A DNA stretch of 64,000 nucleotides, taken from contig CASHTG010000017.1 of the NCBI GenBank assembly GCA_949357655.1, positions 2,046,001 to 2,110,000 of the forward strand, read 5' to 3'. The position numbers and the translations under genes were made by a program. This DNA comes from Parascedosporium putredinis. Its lineage: Eukaryota; Ascomycota; Sordariomycetes; Microascales; Microascaceae. Below the pieces are notes generated by a model that worked only from the letters and a program-made list of their open reading frames with translations, did not search any database and was not told where the DNA came from. Positions 36,225 to 46,098 of the stretch are shown piece after piece. The number at the start of each line of letters is the position of its first letter. The first letter of the stretch is position 1.

Positions 36225-37736
36225 TGTGGACTGTGGTTTCCTATCAGGGAGGTTGGGTCTGGTTAGTATGGCGGCGTCGGGAGCGACGAACAAGAAAAGA
36301 AAACAAAAACGAAAAGGGAATAAAAGGAAACTCCAGGGTTTTGTTGTTTTGAAAAAGAGTAAACGTACCGAGACTCGAATGTTCCGAAAGATTATGTGTG
36401 GTGAAGTTGGTTGCAGTACACCAGCGATCTGGAGGTCTCGTTCGGCTGGTAGTGTGTGAGCAAAAAAATGGATTTGCCCTAACACTGGACAGGAGGGGCT
36501 GAAATTACGCCACGTGACTGGCTAAAATGTCACGTATGGATTGACAGCCTGTACTAGCCACCAGCTGATTATGTCATCAAAGATGGCTTAGCTTGACCTT
36601 CTCCTCGTCCATATAAATTTCGCGACAAGAAATTTTTGAAGAGTCTGCATCCTGCTTTTCACCGTGTTTTTTTCTGCTGTCATCTTCGCATGGGCCTTTG
36701 CTCTGCAACCCCGGGAGTGAGGTCTTTGAGACTGTATTCTCGGGGTTAGCTATGGAACCAAAGAGGTTAGTATTCATCATTTCATTAGTTTCTGCATTGT
36801 CTCCGACGTATATGATGAGGTAATTTGCGATTGATTTCGCCTGGTGGCGCTCTCGCCGGAGCTGCTATACCTTGTGATTAACTGATATTATGTTCTTACA
36901 TATTCTGATTCGTCAAACTCTTAACACTCCTGTCATTGAACCTTTCGCTTGGGGATCTCGTTAACTGACATAAATTCTTAGGTCAAGAAGGGCAGCCTGC
37001 TCCCCTTGGTTGTGTGAAAGTCCCGGGAGAGTTTAACCAGAAATGGTTGGCTGGAACAATTAGAGGCTTCTAGTAGAGAAATTGTATATCCAAGACCTCG
37101 AGAGGTGGCTTGGTGATCATGCGCATGGCTACCATAGGCTCGTTTTACTGGTGGCATCGCTTGCTCCATGGAATAGTGGTAGAAGACTCAGCTTGGCCGA
37201 TGCTATTGTTGTCGCATATAAATAAACTCCATGACTCGGTCATATCAGTGCTCTTGATTTGTGAGGACCGAAAAATTGAAGGGAACAATGAGCAGCTTGC
37301 TCTCCTGCCGTAAACGTATAAAGCCGAAGTCCATAGTCAGGTCTTCTCCTCGCCCTACGTCGCCAGCTACAATGAGAAAGTTGCTTGCCTCTGCGGGTCT
37401 TGATCGTAGTAAATCATTTACCTCGGGACACGCTAATACATAAGAGAATTGAAGCGACTTAAAGATGGTTGCAATTCATCAGGATTCCACTACTATCCTG
37501 CAATTGGTGAGATGGTGCTATGTTCTTGCCTGCAAAGTGAGCTGTTGCGCGTTGCTGCAAGGCCTTACTCATCCTGGACGGATCCTTATCGATACCAGGC
37601 CCCACATGGTTGGCCGTCGCAAACCTCAAGTTTGAGCTCTTGACAACAATGAGCTGTTTGAACACCAAGCAATCAATTTCCACACTCCCAACTTTGACAT
37701 ACATCTCAGATCTCAACTCACTCGCTACCGCCCACT
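36225..37736. other. Divergent intergenic region
   Basis: 1.5 kb between eL14 (-) and the FMP46-like gene (+). The first part is eL14 promoter and leader. No further gene is supported; one 67-codon minus-strand frame (36577-36780) has an ATG but no recognisable features. Confidence 0.55.
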
Positions 37737-38333
37737 ATGTTCCGCTTTGTAAGATTACCTCGCTCTATTTATCTACCTCAAACTGCCATGATCGACTCTC
37801 AAGCTAACCAAATCTGTCCCTGTGGCCTCTTTCTCCGTGAATAGCACAAGACTCTCGACACCATCACTGTCTTTCAAAAGCCGGCTCGCCGGTCTCGGCG
37901 CGTGTCGTTGAGCTCATCAAGACAGCCTCCACTCAGGCTAGCCAGGCTGCCAACGAGGGCACCAAGGGCACTGCCGCTCGTGACCCGTTTGAATTCAACA
38001 TTACTGAAGAGAACCCCACGGACGACCAGATCCAGACCATCTGCGAATACGTCGGACCCACCAAGATCCCCCAAGTCGTTAAAGGAGCCAACAGTGTCGC
38101 CGAAGCGCTGAGGAAGTTCAAACAAGACCAAGCAAACTTCCAGAGGCCTGTGGTGAGTTGCTTTTGAACAGCGGTCCTACGGCGTTGGGAGCTAGGACTA
38201 GCCCTGAGGTGCCGATGTAGTTGGTTACTAACGAAGGCTGTCTTCTTAGGTTGTCGACTGGAACAATGGCAAAGCTGTTGTCGGAGAGAACGAATCCGAG
38301 ATCCTCAAGATGATCGAGTCTCTCAAGAGGTGA
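37737..38333 (+). CDS. FMP46: FMP46-like mitochondrial redox protein (DUF1687, thioredoxin fold)
   Basis: Family members are putative mitochondrial redox proteins with a thioredoxin-like fold. Three exons: 37737-37748 (12 nt, MFRF), 37845-38152 and 38250-38333; introns 96 and 97 nt. 134 residues. Recognised from MFRFHKTLDTITVFQKP at the start, FNITEENPTDDQIQTICEY in the middle and RPVVVDWNNGKAVVGENES, EILKMIESLKR at the end, all family landmarks. One base is missing near 37885-37888: adding it changes a shifted stretch into PVSARVVELIKTAS and restores the phases of both introns. The 12-nt first exon is inferred from the family's MFRF start and a GTAAGA donor. It is convergent with RPC11 (446 bp between stops). 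Confidence 0.85.
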
Positions 38334-38779
38334 GGCTTTGGGAGATTGTTGATAAACTTGCCCTTGTACGTGTGACGTAATGGCAATTTTTAAAGATTTT
38401 TTTACCTGTATATCACTCCACTCTTGCACCTAGGACCGTCCCATAGACATCTACCCTTGTGGAGTAGGAGTATAATGGTCGGTTTCTCCGTGCACTATCA
38501 CTTAATAGACAAGATATAAAAAACTGTTTGCTTTGCCAACGATGTGAGCACCTAAATCGGACGATGTTCGCTATTCACTGACTCTAGGTTGATGAGGCCT
38601 CTTGGTCCGTTGTGTATTGAGATGCAAGGCTGCTCTACGTCGTGCATAGGGTATTCTTTTAACAAAATGAAGAAGAAAAATCAATAAACTTTTGGAGAAC
38701 CATTGTACGCCATGCTATGCAATAGGACCTAGCCCCCATTTTCCTGGCGGATACTAAAGCCCACAAGACCGTGCATCGG
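38334..38779. other. 3' flank between convergent genes
   Basis: 446 nt between the FMP46 and RPC11 stops; T/A-rich near 38390. Nothing else seen. Confidence 0.6.
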
Positions 38780-39322
38780 TTAATCCCTCCACCGACCACC
38801 ACACGTCATACACTGCCGGAGATATTAGTCTGGTTGCCTTTGCCGCGCCCTGGATGCTAATGGGGTCCTTCTTCACATACCTTATAAAGGTGGTCATCGG
38901 TTCATCAGCACTTCTGATCTGGACCTGAAAGAACGCAGCTTCCATGCCAGGACAGCCTTCTTTGGCGCACTGCACGTCAGCTTTGGCAGCGTTGGACCAA
39001 TCGGTCGGACCAATTTCGTCCTCCTGCGCCTTGCGCTCAAATAAGGTGCGCGAGTACAAGGGGTGGGTGATGGGGTAGATGTAAGGACACGCGCGGCACT
39101 CCAAACGGTTCTGACTGCTCTTGGTCCCGACGGTCAAGAGAGAGCCATCATAGGGGCAGACTGTACGAGGGAGATATCGTCAGCTTCGGTGATCTCTTAA
39201 TTAGGGTGGGCGTGTCAGGGATGTGTGATTCGCTAGGGCGGTTTTCAGACGACGTGATGAATGGGTGGCTCATGATGGTGCTGGGTGCTGGGTGCTGGGG
39301 GTGGGTCTTTACAGGTGAGCAT
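38780..39322 (-). CDS. RPC11: DNA-directed RNA polymerase III subunit RPC11 (C11)
   Basis: RPC11 is the Pol III subunit for RNA cleavage, termination and reinitiation (TFIIS-like). Exons (minus): 39322-39313 (10 nt), 39160-38881, 38812-38780; introns 152 and 68 nt. 107 residues, matching the family. The N-terminal zinc ribbon reads MLTFCPYDGSLL ... LECRACPYIYP; the C-terminal ribbon reads CAKEGC ... then the invariant acidic hairpin QIRSADEPMTTF, then YKCMTCGGRWRD. The frame breaks at AAA 38886-38888 (plus strand, TTT in sense); one added T gives TTFYK and places the last intron correctly. Oddity: the usual second Cys of the N-terminal CPxC is Asp here (CPYD). The 10-nt first exon is inferred from family sequence and the GTAAAG donor. 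Confidence 0.9.
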
Positions 39323-40361
39323 TGTTGGTGATTACGGAAGCCGAGCCGGGCTCCGATAAAGGGATGAACCTGCAAGGAAGAAAGGGAGGAAGGTAGCCGA
39401 TGGCGAGCGATCTGGTGCTCAAGAAAAGCCGGATCAACGGGTTGTGACGGGGATGATATCCTCGGATATGAAGAGCGGCAGCCGTTTGCCTGGCGGACGG
39501 GAAATTTTAGTAAGTGGCTCCTCACCACCTGATTTGTTGGGTGGTTGAGTTTCGGTTTACTGGCCGAGGCGCTGGAATTTCAGGACGGGTCCTTGGGAAT
39601 CTGGATCTGTTAGCGTTCTCGGACTGCAGGCTGAGGCTACGGGCAGGAACGGAGTAGACGGGATTCTCTCGGGCTTAGGGTCTTTCAAGAAGCTCCACAG
39701 TAGAAGGATATTGAGACTCGGTAATAGGGAACAAGGAGGTATTGTTGACGAAGATGGGGGTAAGAACAGGGCCTGAAGGCACCAGTGTTTTATACAAGGC
39801 CTGCGGGATTTAGCAAAATTTTCTTCTTCTTTCCCTTCCTATTTTCGGTTGTCCAAGAAAAAAACAGAGTTTGATATAATAAGGTCCCATGGCTTTACAT
39901 CTTCCCTAACTCTTATCAGATCCCTTTCACCTCTATTCTTTGCCCTTGCGTTGCAATCTTGTGCCTGTCCCCAGTAAGCATTTTCTTGCGCAGAATTTGC
40001 CATTTGTTCGGAAGACTTTCTTCCCGAACTTGCCCGAAAGTCTGCTTACATAACTCGAAGAAAGCTCCGACATCGTTCTTGAAGCTGCAGCTTGCATCGG
40101 CCTATTATTGAGTTTCCCCCGAGGAGCTTGTCTCGATTGATTTTCCCACGCAAAGTCACAAGCGAAAAACCCAACCAGTCCGGAGTAGTGCACCCGAGGC
40201 AAATCGACGGACACCACGCCACACCCTCTTTCGAACTGAACCCTCCAGTCAATTGCCTGCTATACACCTGTGACTAAGGCAAGCATTTGGGCACCTCTGA
40301 CAGGATCAAGCCACCCCGACAGCTCCAAATAGCAACGCAACCTTGCCGAAGCTTACCCACA
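39323..40361. other. Divergent promoter region RPC11/FUM1
   Basis: About 1 kb between the RPC11 (-) and FUM1 (+) starts; holds both promoters and leaders. A short tandem GGGTGCTGG repeat occurs near 39281-39300. No gene seen. Confidence 0.55.
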
Positions 40362-42180
40362 ATGCGACCTAGTGTACGTCTTCCCCAGGTCCTCGCCGCC
40401 GCGGCGCGGGAAATGCACTTGCCCCGAGGTGCAACTCTCTCACTTCCCCCGCGAGATTATCGACGAGATTCCCTACCACCTACAGGCCCGCCCGACGAAG
40501 CCTTCACCAGACCACATTGAAGATGGCCGCCACCCGAACTGAGAGCGACGCCTTTGGCGAGATCCAGGTCCCTTCGGACAAGTACTGGGGTGCCCAGACT
40601 GAGCGCTCGCTCGAGAACTTTCGCATCAACCAGCCCCAGGACCGCATGCCTTTCCCCATCATCAAGGCGTTCGGTATCCTCAAGGGCGCTGCGGCGACCG
40701 TCAACATGCGTTATGGCCTTGGTAGGTGATCACTATGTAGCTTCCATTGGTCCCCCAACTACCTCTCTTGCATCTATATCACATGGTGGGCAAGCCGATG
40801 CCATAGGGGCAAGAAGGGGGGCCTTGCCCCGCGTTTCACGAATCCGTGTGCTCAATTTGAAATGACTAACATGATGAATCTCATAGACCCCAAGGTAGGA
40901 GAGGCCATCCAGCAGGCCGCGGCTGAGGTTGCCGAGGGCAAGCTCACCGACCACTTCCCTCTCGTCGTCTGGCAGACCGGCTCTGGCACACAGTCCAACA
41001 TGAACGCCAATGAAGTCATATCCAACCGTGCTATCGAGATCCTCGGGGGTGAGATGGGCAGCAAGAAGCCTGTCCACCCGAACGACCACGTCAACCGTAG
41101 CGCCTCCTCCAACGATACCTTCCCCACTGTCATGCACATCGCCGGTGTCCTCGAGCTTGAGGGTGATCTCATCCCCGCCCTGAAGACCCTCCGCGATTCT
41201 CTCCAGAAGAAGGTTGACGACTTCGAGGCTAAGAACATTATCAAGATTGGCCGTACTCATCTCCAGGACGCCACCCCCTTGACCCTCGCCCAGGAATTCT
41301 CCGGCTACGTCGCCCAGCTCGACTCTAGCATCAAGCGCGTCGAGTCCAGCCTTCCTGACCTCAGGCTCCTCGCTCAGGGTGGTACCGCCGTCGGCACCGG
41401 CATCAACACCTTTGAGGGCTTTGCCGAGGCCATTGCCGAGGAGGTCACTAAGATGACCGGCACCGAGTTCAAGACTGCGCCTAACAAGTTCGAGGTCCTC
41501 GCCGCCCATGATGCTGTTGTACAGGCTCACGGCAGTCTCAACACTCTCGCCGCTGTTCTCACCAAGATTGCCCAGGACATCCGCTACCTCGGCAGTGGTC
41601 CCCGTTGCGGCCTTGGCGAACTCATTCTCCCCGAGAACGAGCCCGGCAGCAGCATCATGCCTGGCAAGGTCAACCCCACTCAGTGCGAGGCTCTTACCAT
41701 GGTCTGCGCCCAGGTCATGGGTAACCATGTTGCCACCACTATTGGTGGCATGAACGGCCAGTTCGAACTCAACGTCTACAAGCCCCTCATGATCAGGAAC
41801 CTCCTTCACAGCTCTAGGATTCTTGCCGATGGCATGCGCTCTTTTGAGAAGAACCTCGTTGAAGGTCTTCAGGCTAACGAGGAGAAGATTGCCAGTATCA
41901 TGAAGGAATCGTAAGCCCCCTTACCCGTTTGAGAATGAATCTATCTCAAATTCGAGTATAAAGCATGCTAACCGTAACTTTGTTTTCCAGTCTCATGCTT
42001 GTCACCTGCCTCAACCCCAAGATTGGCTATGACATGGCTAGCAAGGTTGCTAAGAATGCCCACAAGAAGGGTCTCACGCTCAAGCAGTCTGCCCTCGAGC
42101 TGAATGCCCTCACTGAGGAGGAGTTTGATACCCTCGTCAAGCCTGAGTTCATGGTCGGCCCCAAGCCTTACAAAGGTTAA
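40362..42180 (+). CDS. FUM1: Fumarate hydratase (class II fumarase)
   Basis: It interconverts fumarate and malate in the mitochondrial TCA cycle and, in a cytosolic form, elsewhere. Exons: 40362-40721, 40887-41910, 41991-42180; introns 165 (GACTAAC branch) and 80 nt. About 524 residues. ATG 40362 opens an Arg/Ser-rich presequence with no acidic residues (ending [11 protein letters not shown]) that joins the enzyme proper at the second Met (40523, [16 protein letters not shown]). The joint needs one extra base, best placed in CCCC 40383-40386. Enzyme landmarks: [31 protein letters not shown] and the family signature [15 protein letters not shown]. Starting at 40523 would give a cytosolic form of 470 residues with an intact frame. 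Both starts may be used, since fungal fumarase is dual-targeted. Confidence 0.95.
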
Positions 42181-43034
42181 TTGAGCGACGCTCAACCTAA
42201 ACCTTTCTCCTTTTCCACTCCTATTCCCCTCCTCATTTTTGATGTTCCGAAGCGGCATACTTATTTTCTCTTTTTCTTCGGTATGGGGCGTCAGCATGTT
42301 GGAGTAACAAAAAGATGTACTATAATATCAATACATTTAAACGAGGGTATCTAGTGATGTACCTTTTTTGCCTCCGGTAGAAAGCCCTCAATGAATAATG
42401 GCTCCTCACCATCGAAACGATGAAAAAGAAAATCGATAGTTTGAGCTTGTTCATACCATTCGTGAGCGCCGCTCTTCGTTCAAATATGCGAGATACAATG
42501 TAACCATGGCCTTGCCGCCACTGTTAAGCGCCCACTAGGCGCCCGACCCGACCTGTCGGGTCGGACTCTAGCCAATCCCAATGTACGTAGGGCCGCGGAC
42601 TGAGCATGAGAGAAACAATGGATCAATTCCCCCAGAGGAAACGGCCTAATAACCAGGTCGTCGGTACTCTTTGCTCCTTTGCTCCGAGAGGGGAGAGGCT
42701 ATCCTCGAAATTTTCCTTTCAGCGCGAATGTTTCCGGAGAAAAGGGGTGTGATTCCTAACGGTTGGTCGGCAGAAGGTGTTGATGCGCACGAGGATTGAG
42801 CCGTTGACACAGCCCTTGGATCAAAGGAAAAGTGTATAAATGGAGGGCGAGCTTTAATGCTTCCCAAGAAGCAAGTCCCCGCTCCTCATCGTTTCCTCAT
42901 TAGCTCTGCGTCTTAAGGCTATATTATATACTGAGCACAGCGGCCTATTCCTTATATCTATGCTTCACGATCTATCCGTTTTTGTTGCTTTGGACAACTT
43001 GAAGTGAGCCCTTGTTTCGACCTACACTGTCACC
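42181..43034. other. Intergenic FUM1 - HET gene
   Basis: About 0.85 kb: FUM1 3' UTR, then HET gene promoter. A 12-nt direct or palindromic CGACCCGACCTGTCGGGTCGG element occurs at about 42542-42564. No gene seen. Confidence 0.5.
42546..42564. repeat. Short inverted repeat (hairpin)
   Basis: CCGACC/GGTCGG-type arms, written on the plus strand as CCCGACCTGTCGGG, form an 8-bp stem with almost no loop in the gap downstream of FUM1. Possible structure in the FUM1 3' flank, or chance. Confidence 0.45.
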
Positions 43035-44845
43035 ATGAGAGTCATCAACACCCAAACTGGAAGGTTGGAGGTATTTCCTGATTTACCTCCCCACCCATAC
43101 GCCATACTATCACACACTTGGGCCGGTGATGAAGTAACATTTCAAGATTATGTTGCTTTGCAACCAACACCGACCACGAGCCTCCAACAGGGTGGGAAAG
43201 TTGGGAAAGGCATGGACAAGATTTGGTCCTTTTGTGCAAAAGCACTTGCGGACGGCTTCTCCTACGCGTGGATGGATACTTGCTGGTATGTGCCTAGACA
43301 AGCTACGCATCTAATTCTTAGCTTTCATTCAAACAATAGACTCACATCAAGCATGCTAGTATCGATAGAACAAGCAGTTCTGAGCTCACCGAGGCCATTA
43401 ATTCAATGTACCGATGGCATCGTGAGGCATCAGTATGCTACGCCTATCTCACCGATGTGCCTACGGCAGCAGAAGCGGGATCCTTCACCTTAAAGGGGTC
43501 CATTCGGAATCGAGACGAGAAGTGGCACTGGCAACCTTCGGATAAATTTTGCAAGAGTCGATGGTTTACCTGTGCCTGGACGCTTCAACCGCTTATTGCG
43601 CCTCACGCAGTGGAGTTTTACGCCTTAGATTGGACAGAGATTGGCACCCGGGCCTCCCTAACAGAGGTGCTTTGCGACATTACGGGAATAGACCAGCGCG
43701 TGTTGAGCGGGGCCCCCGTCGATATGTAATGCCGCTCAAATCATGTCATGGGCTGCGGAGCGAAAGACAACCAAGGTCGAGGACGTGGCATATTCACTCC
43801 TTGGATTGTTCGGAGTGAATATGCCACTTATATATGGGGAAGGAAGGCTTTCCTTCATTAGACTCCAGGAAGAGATCTTGAAGGGCACAGGGGATTTATC
43901 ACTATTGCTGTGGGGTCCTCAGAGGCAGGTCTTCCGCCTCGATAAGCTCCCCTCGATGCTTGGTGCCACTACAGTTGGGCCCTTCGCTCTCGACCCTAAA
44001 GCTTTCAGGGTAGATCCATCTGACGCATTCCAATTCTCAGACATACAGAGTACCAACTTACAAATGGGTCCATCGAAGGCAATGTTAGCCACGAATGCTG
44101 ATGTTCGATTCAATGTACCTGGAATGACATCCCGCGGTCTACGACTTCCTGTCCAGCTTCTAACGACCGCCTCTGGGCACACTTTGGCCTGTCTAAACTG
44201 GAAGACTGCTAGTAATCTTATGGTTTGCCTTGAGGTCCAAGCCGAGCAGGGAGAGCTTTCCATATATAGTCGAAAGATTGGAGTGAATGGGAGCGTCTGC
44301 TTGGTTACAATTCAAGAGCTAGCTCAAGCCACTCCAAAACGATCTACATTCAGAATATTGGAGAAGTTACGCATAGGAGTGTGTCCCCGAAAAGCCATCT
44401 ACCATCATTAGATACATCAGAGCTTAACTGTAAGCATCTTGGGGCTACGACTCACAACCCTTGGAATACGAGCTCACACACTCCTAATGTTTCGTCGACT
44501 ACTTCAGGCTCAACTTCTGGATTTCTGATTAGTGCAGGTGGGGGAAATGGAGCCAAGTCGCAAAGTTTTGTTGTCCAGGTAAACGGGGAACAACAATGGG
44601 CCTTCCCAAGCTCAGCGAAGCACAGTCAATCCCTGGAAATCCAGACACCGGTGACCGAATGCGGGCCAAATTTGCTTACTGAAAGAATCTGGACAGGTTA
44701 CATGTATTGTTTATGGGCCATTCACTTACGCTATCGCTTAAACGGCATGGAGGTAGCCACGGCGCCAGGGTTGTCAAAGTCAGCTCTCGGTGCCCTGGGG
44801 TCGGTTTTGAATAAGGCTCTCCAGGCCATGTTCGTCGCAATGTGA
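43035..44845 (+). CDS. HET-domain (heterokaryon incompatibility) protein, frame broken twice
   Basis: HET domains trigger cell death after fusion of incompatible hyphae. Exon 43035-43285, intron 74 nt (GTATGT), exon 43360-44845; about 579 residues after correction. HET-domain blocks in order: YAILSHTWAGDEVTFQD (about 23-39), KIWSFCAKALADGFSYAWMD with TCCID across the splice, SELTEAINSMYRWHREASVC, then WTLQPLIAP, VEFYALDWTEIGTRASL, and KVEDVAYSLLGLFGVNMPLI with YGEGRLSFIRLQEEI. The tail of about 300 residues is anonymous. Breaks: near 43725-43728 (GATATGTAAT; loss of two bases of a TG repeat would restore DMCNAAQIMSWAAE) and at AAAA 44336-44339. Both corrections together keep the frame open to TGA 44845. 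Odd: the normally conserved RGWTLQELIAP reads CAWTLQPLIAP here, so the gene could be a decayed allele. HET genes often are pseudogenised, and I cannot exclude it. Confidence 0.72.
43787..43825. repeat. Perfect 14-bp inverted repeat inside the HET coding region
   Basis: 43787-43800 (GGCATATTCACTCC) is the exact reverse complement of 43812-43825, around an 11-nt loop. It lies in codons for AYSLLGLFGVNM, a conserved HET stretch. Confidence 0.9.
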
Positions 44846-45498
44846 CAAGACGACGTGGGTAAGGAAAACCACATCATACAGATATAAGGTATATATCTAG
44901 GTATCCTATATTAGGCTGCAAGAGCTCAGGGGTTACGATACTTTAATACTGAGATGGCATAAATGTGTTGTTCTGGATGACTTCGGCATGGGTGAGAATT
45001 CTGAGGCCGTTCATCGTAAATTGCTTGGAATAAACTATATGATATCCTCACTTTTCGTCGACATCAATAGATACAAAGCCCACCACGTGTCAACAGTAGT
45101 AAGGCATTCATGAGAGATCACTCCCTTCATTACATTACTTTACTCTAGCGCCAGGAGCAAAAGGCGCTGTTCGGTTCAAATTCTTGAACACACTAGGGCC
45201 GACCCCCCCACCTTCCCAGCTCTTTACATCCGCTCAGCTCAATTGCCCCGCCGATACCCCACATTGGTGCGCGCAGTCCATTTTACCCCTCCTTCCTGAA
45301 GTGTCGTGGCTTAGCATGCTGACAGACAGCTCCTTGACCATTGAAGATTTACTCCCCGATCCAGCCTCCCTCCGCTAGCCGGCGCCTTGCTAGAAAACTC
45401 AATTGACTTTTCAGCAGTCAGTTACTCGAAATCACCCAGAGACCTCGTTGCCTCTCCTTCCCCTCCCACAACGCACAAATTAGCCACCTTCTGCCAAA
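44846..45498. other. Intergenic HET gene - GNA1
   Basis: About 650 nt, HET 3' flank then GNA1 promoter with a CT-rich leader in the last 120 nt. No gene seen. Confidence 0.6.
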
Positions 45499-46098
45499 AT
45501 GTCTGACGGGCTTTTCTCCGCTGACCTCGTCTCGCCCGAGGTGGCCTCGTCCCTGCCCGAGGGCTACACAGTCCGCGCCCTCCGCCCCGGCGATTACGAG
45601 ACCGGCTTCCTCGACTGCTTACGTGTGCTGACTACCGTGGGCGATATCACCCGCGAAGCCTTCGATGAGAGGTACAAGTGGATGGCAGGACAGGACGGAT
45701 ACTATATCCTCGTTGTTGAGGACACATCGAGGGGCGTCGTTGTGGGAACTGGTGCCCTGATTGTAGAGAAGAAATTGTATGCTTTGCCTTGACCTCTGCA
45801 GTTCCAGATCTTACTCTATGAGTTCTTCGACTAATCTTGCTCTCCCTCCCTTAGCATCCACAATCTTGGCCAAGTCGGTCATATTGAGGACATTGCTGTT
45901 GCCAAGGACCAGCAAGGAAAGAAGCTTGGCCTTAGAATTATCCAGGCCCTCGACTACGTTGCCGAGAAGGTGGGCTGCTACAAGAGCATTCTCGACTGCA
46001 GCGCCGCCAACGAGGGCTTCTACATCAAGTGCGGCTTCAAGAGAGCGGGCCTGCAGATGGCACACTACTACGAAGGATCCAAGAGTAAATCCTCTTAA
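45499..46098 (+). CDS. GNA1: Glucosamine-6-phosphate N-acetyltransferase
   Basis: It acetylates glucosamine-6-phosphate with acetyl-CoA on the way to UDP-GlcNAc, the chitin and glycan precursor. Exons 45499-45776 and 45855-46098, intron 78 nt (GTATGC donor, GACTAATC branch). 173 residues. The GNAT fold is clear: GYTVRALRPGDYETGFLDCL early, GDITREAFDERYKWM, the VVVGTGALIVEKKF strand across the splice, HNLGQVGHIEDIAV, then the acetyl-CoA pyrophosphate loop KDQQGKKLGLRIIQAL and the CYKSILDCS...FYIKCGFKRAGLQM ending. The frame is intact and phases fit. No alternative ATG is close. Confidence 0.95.
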
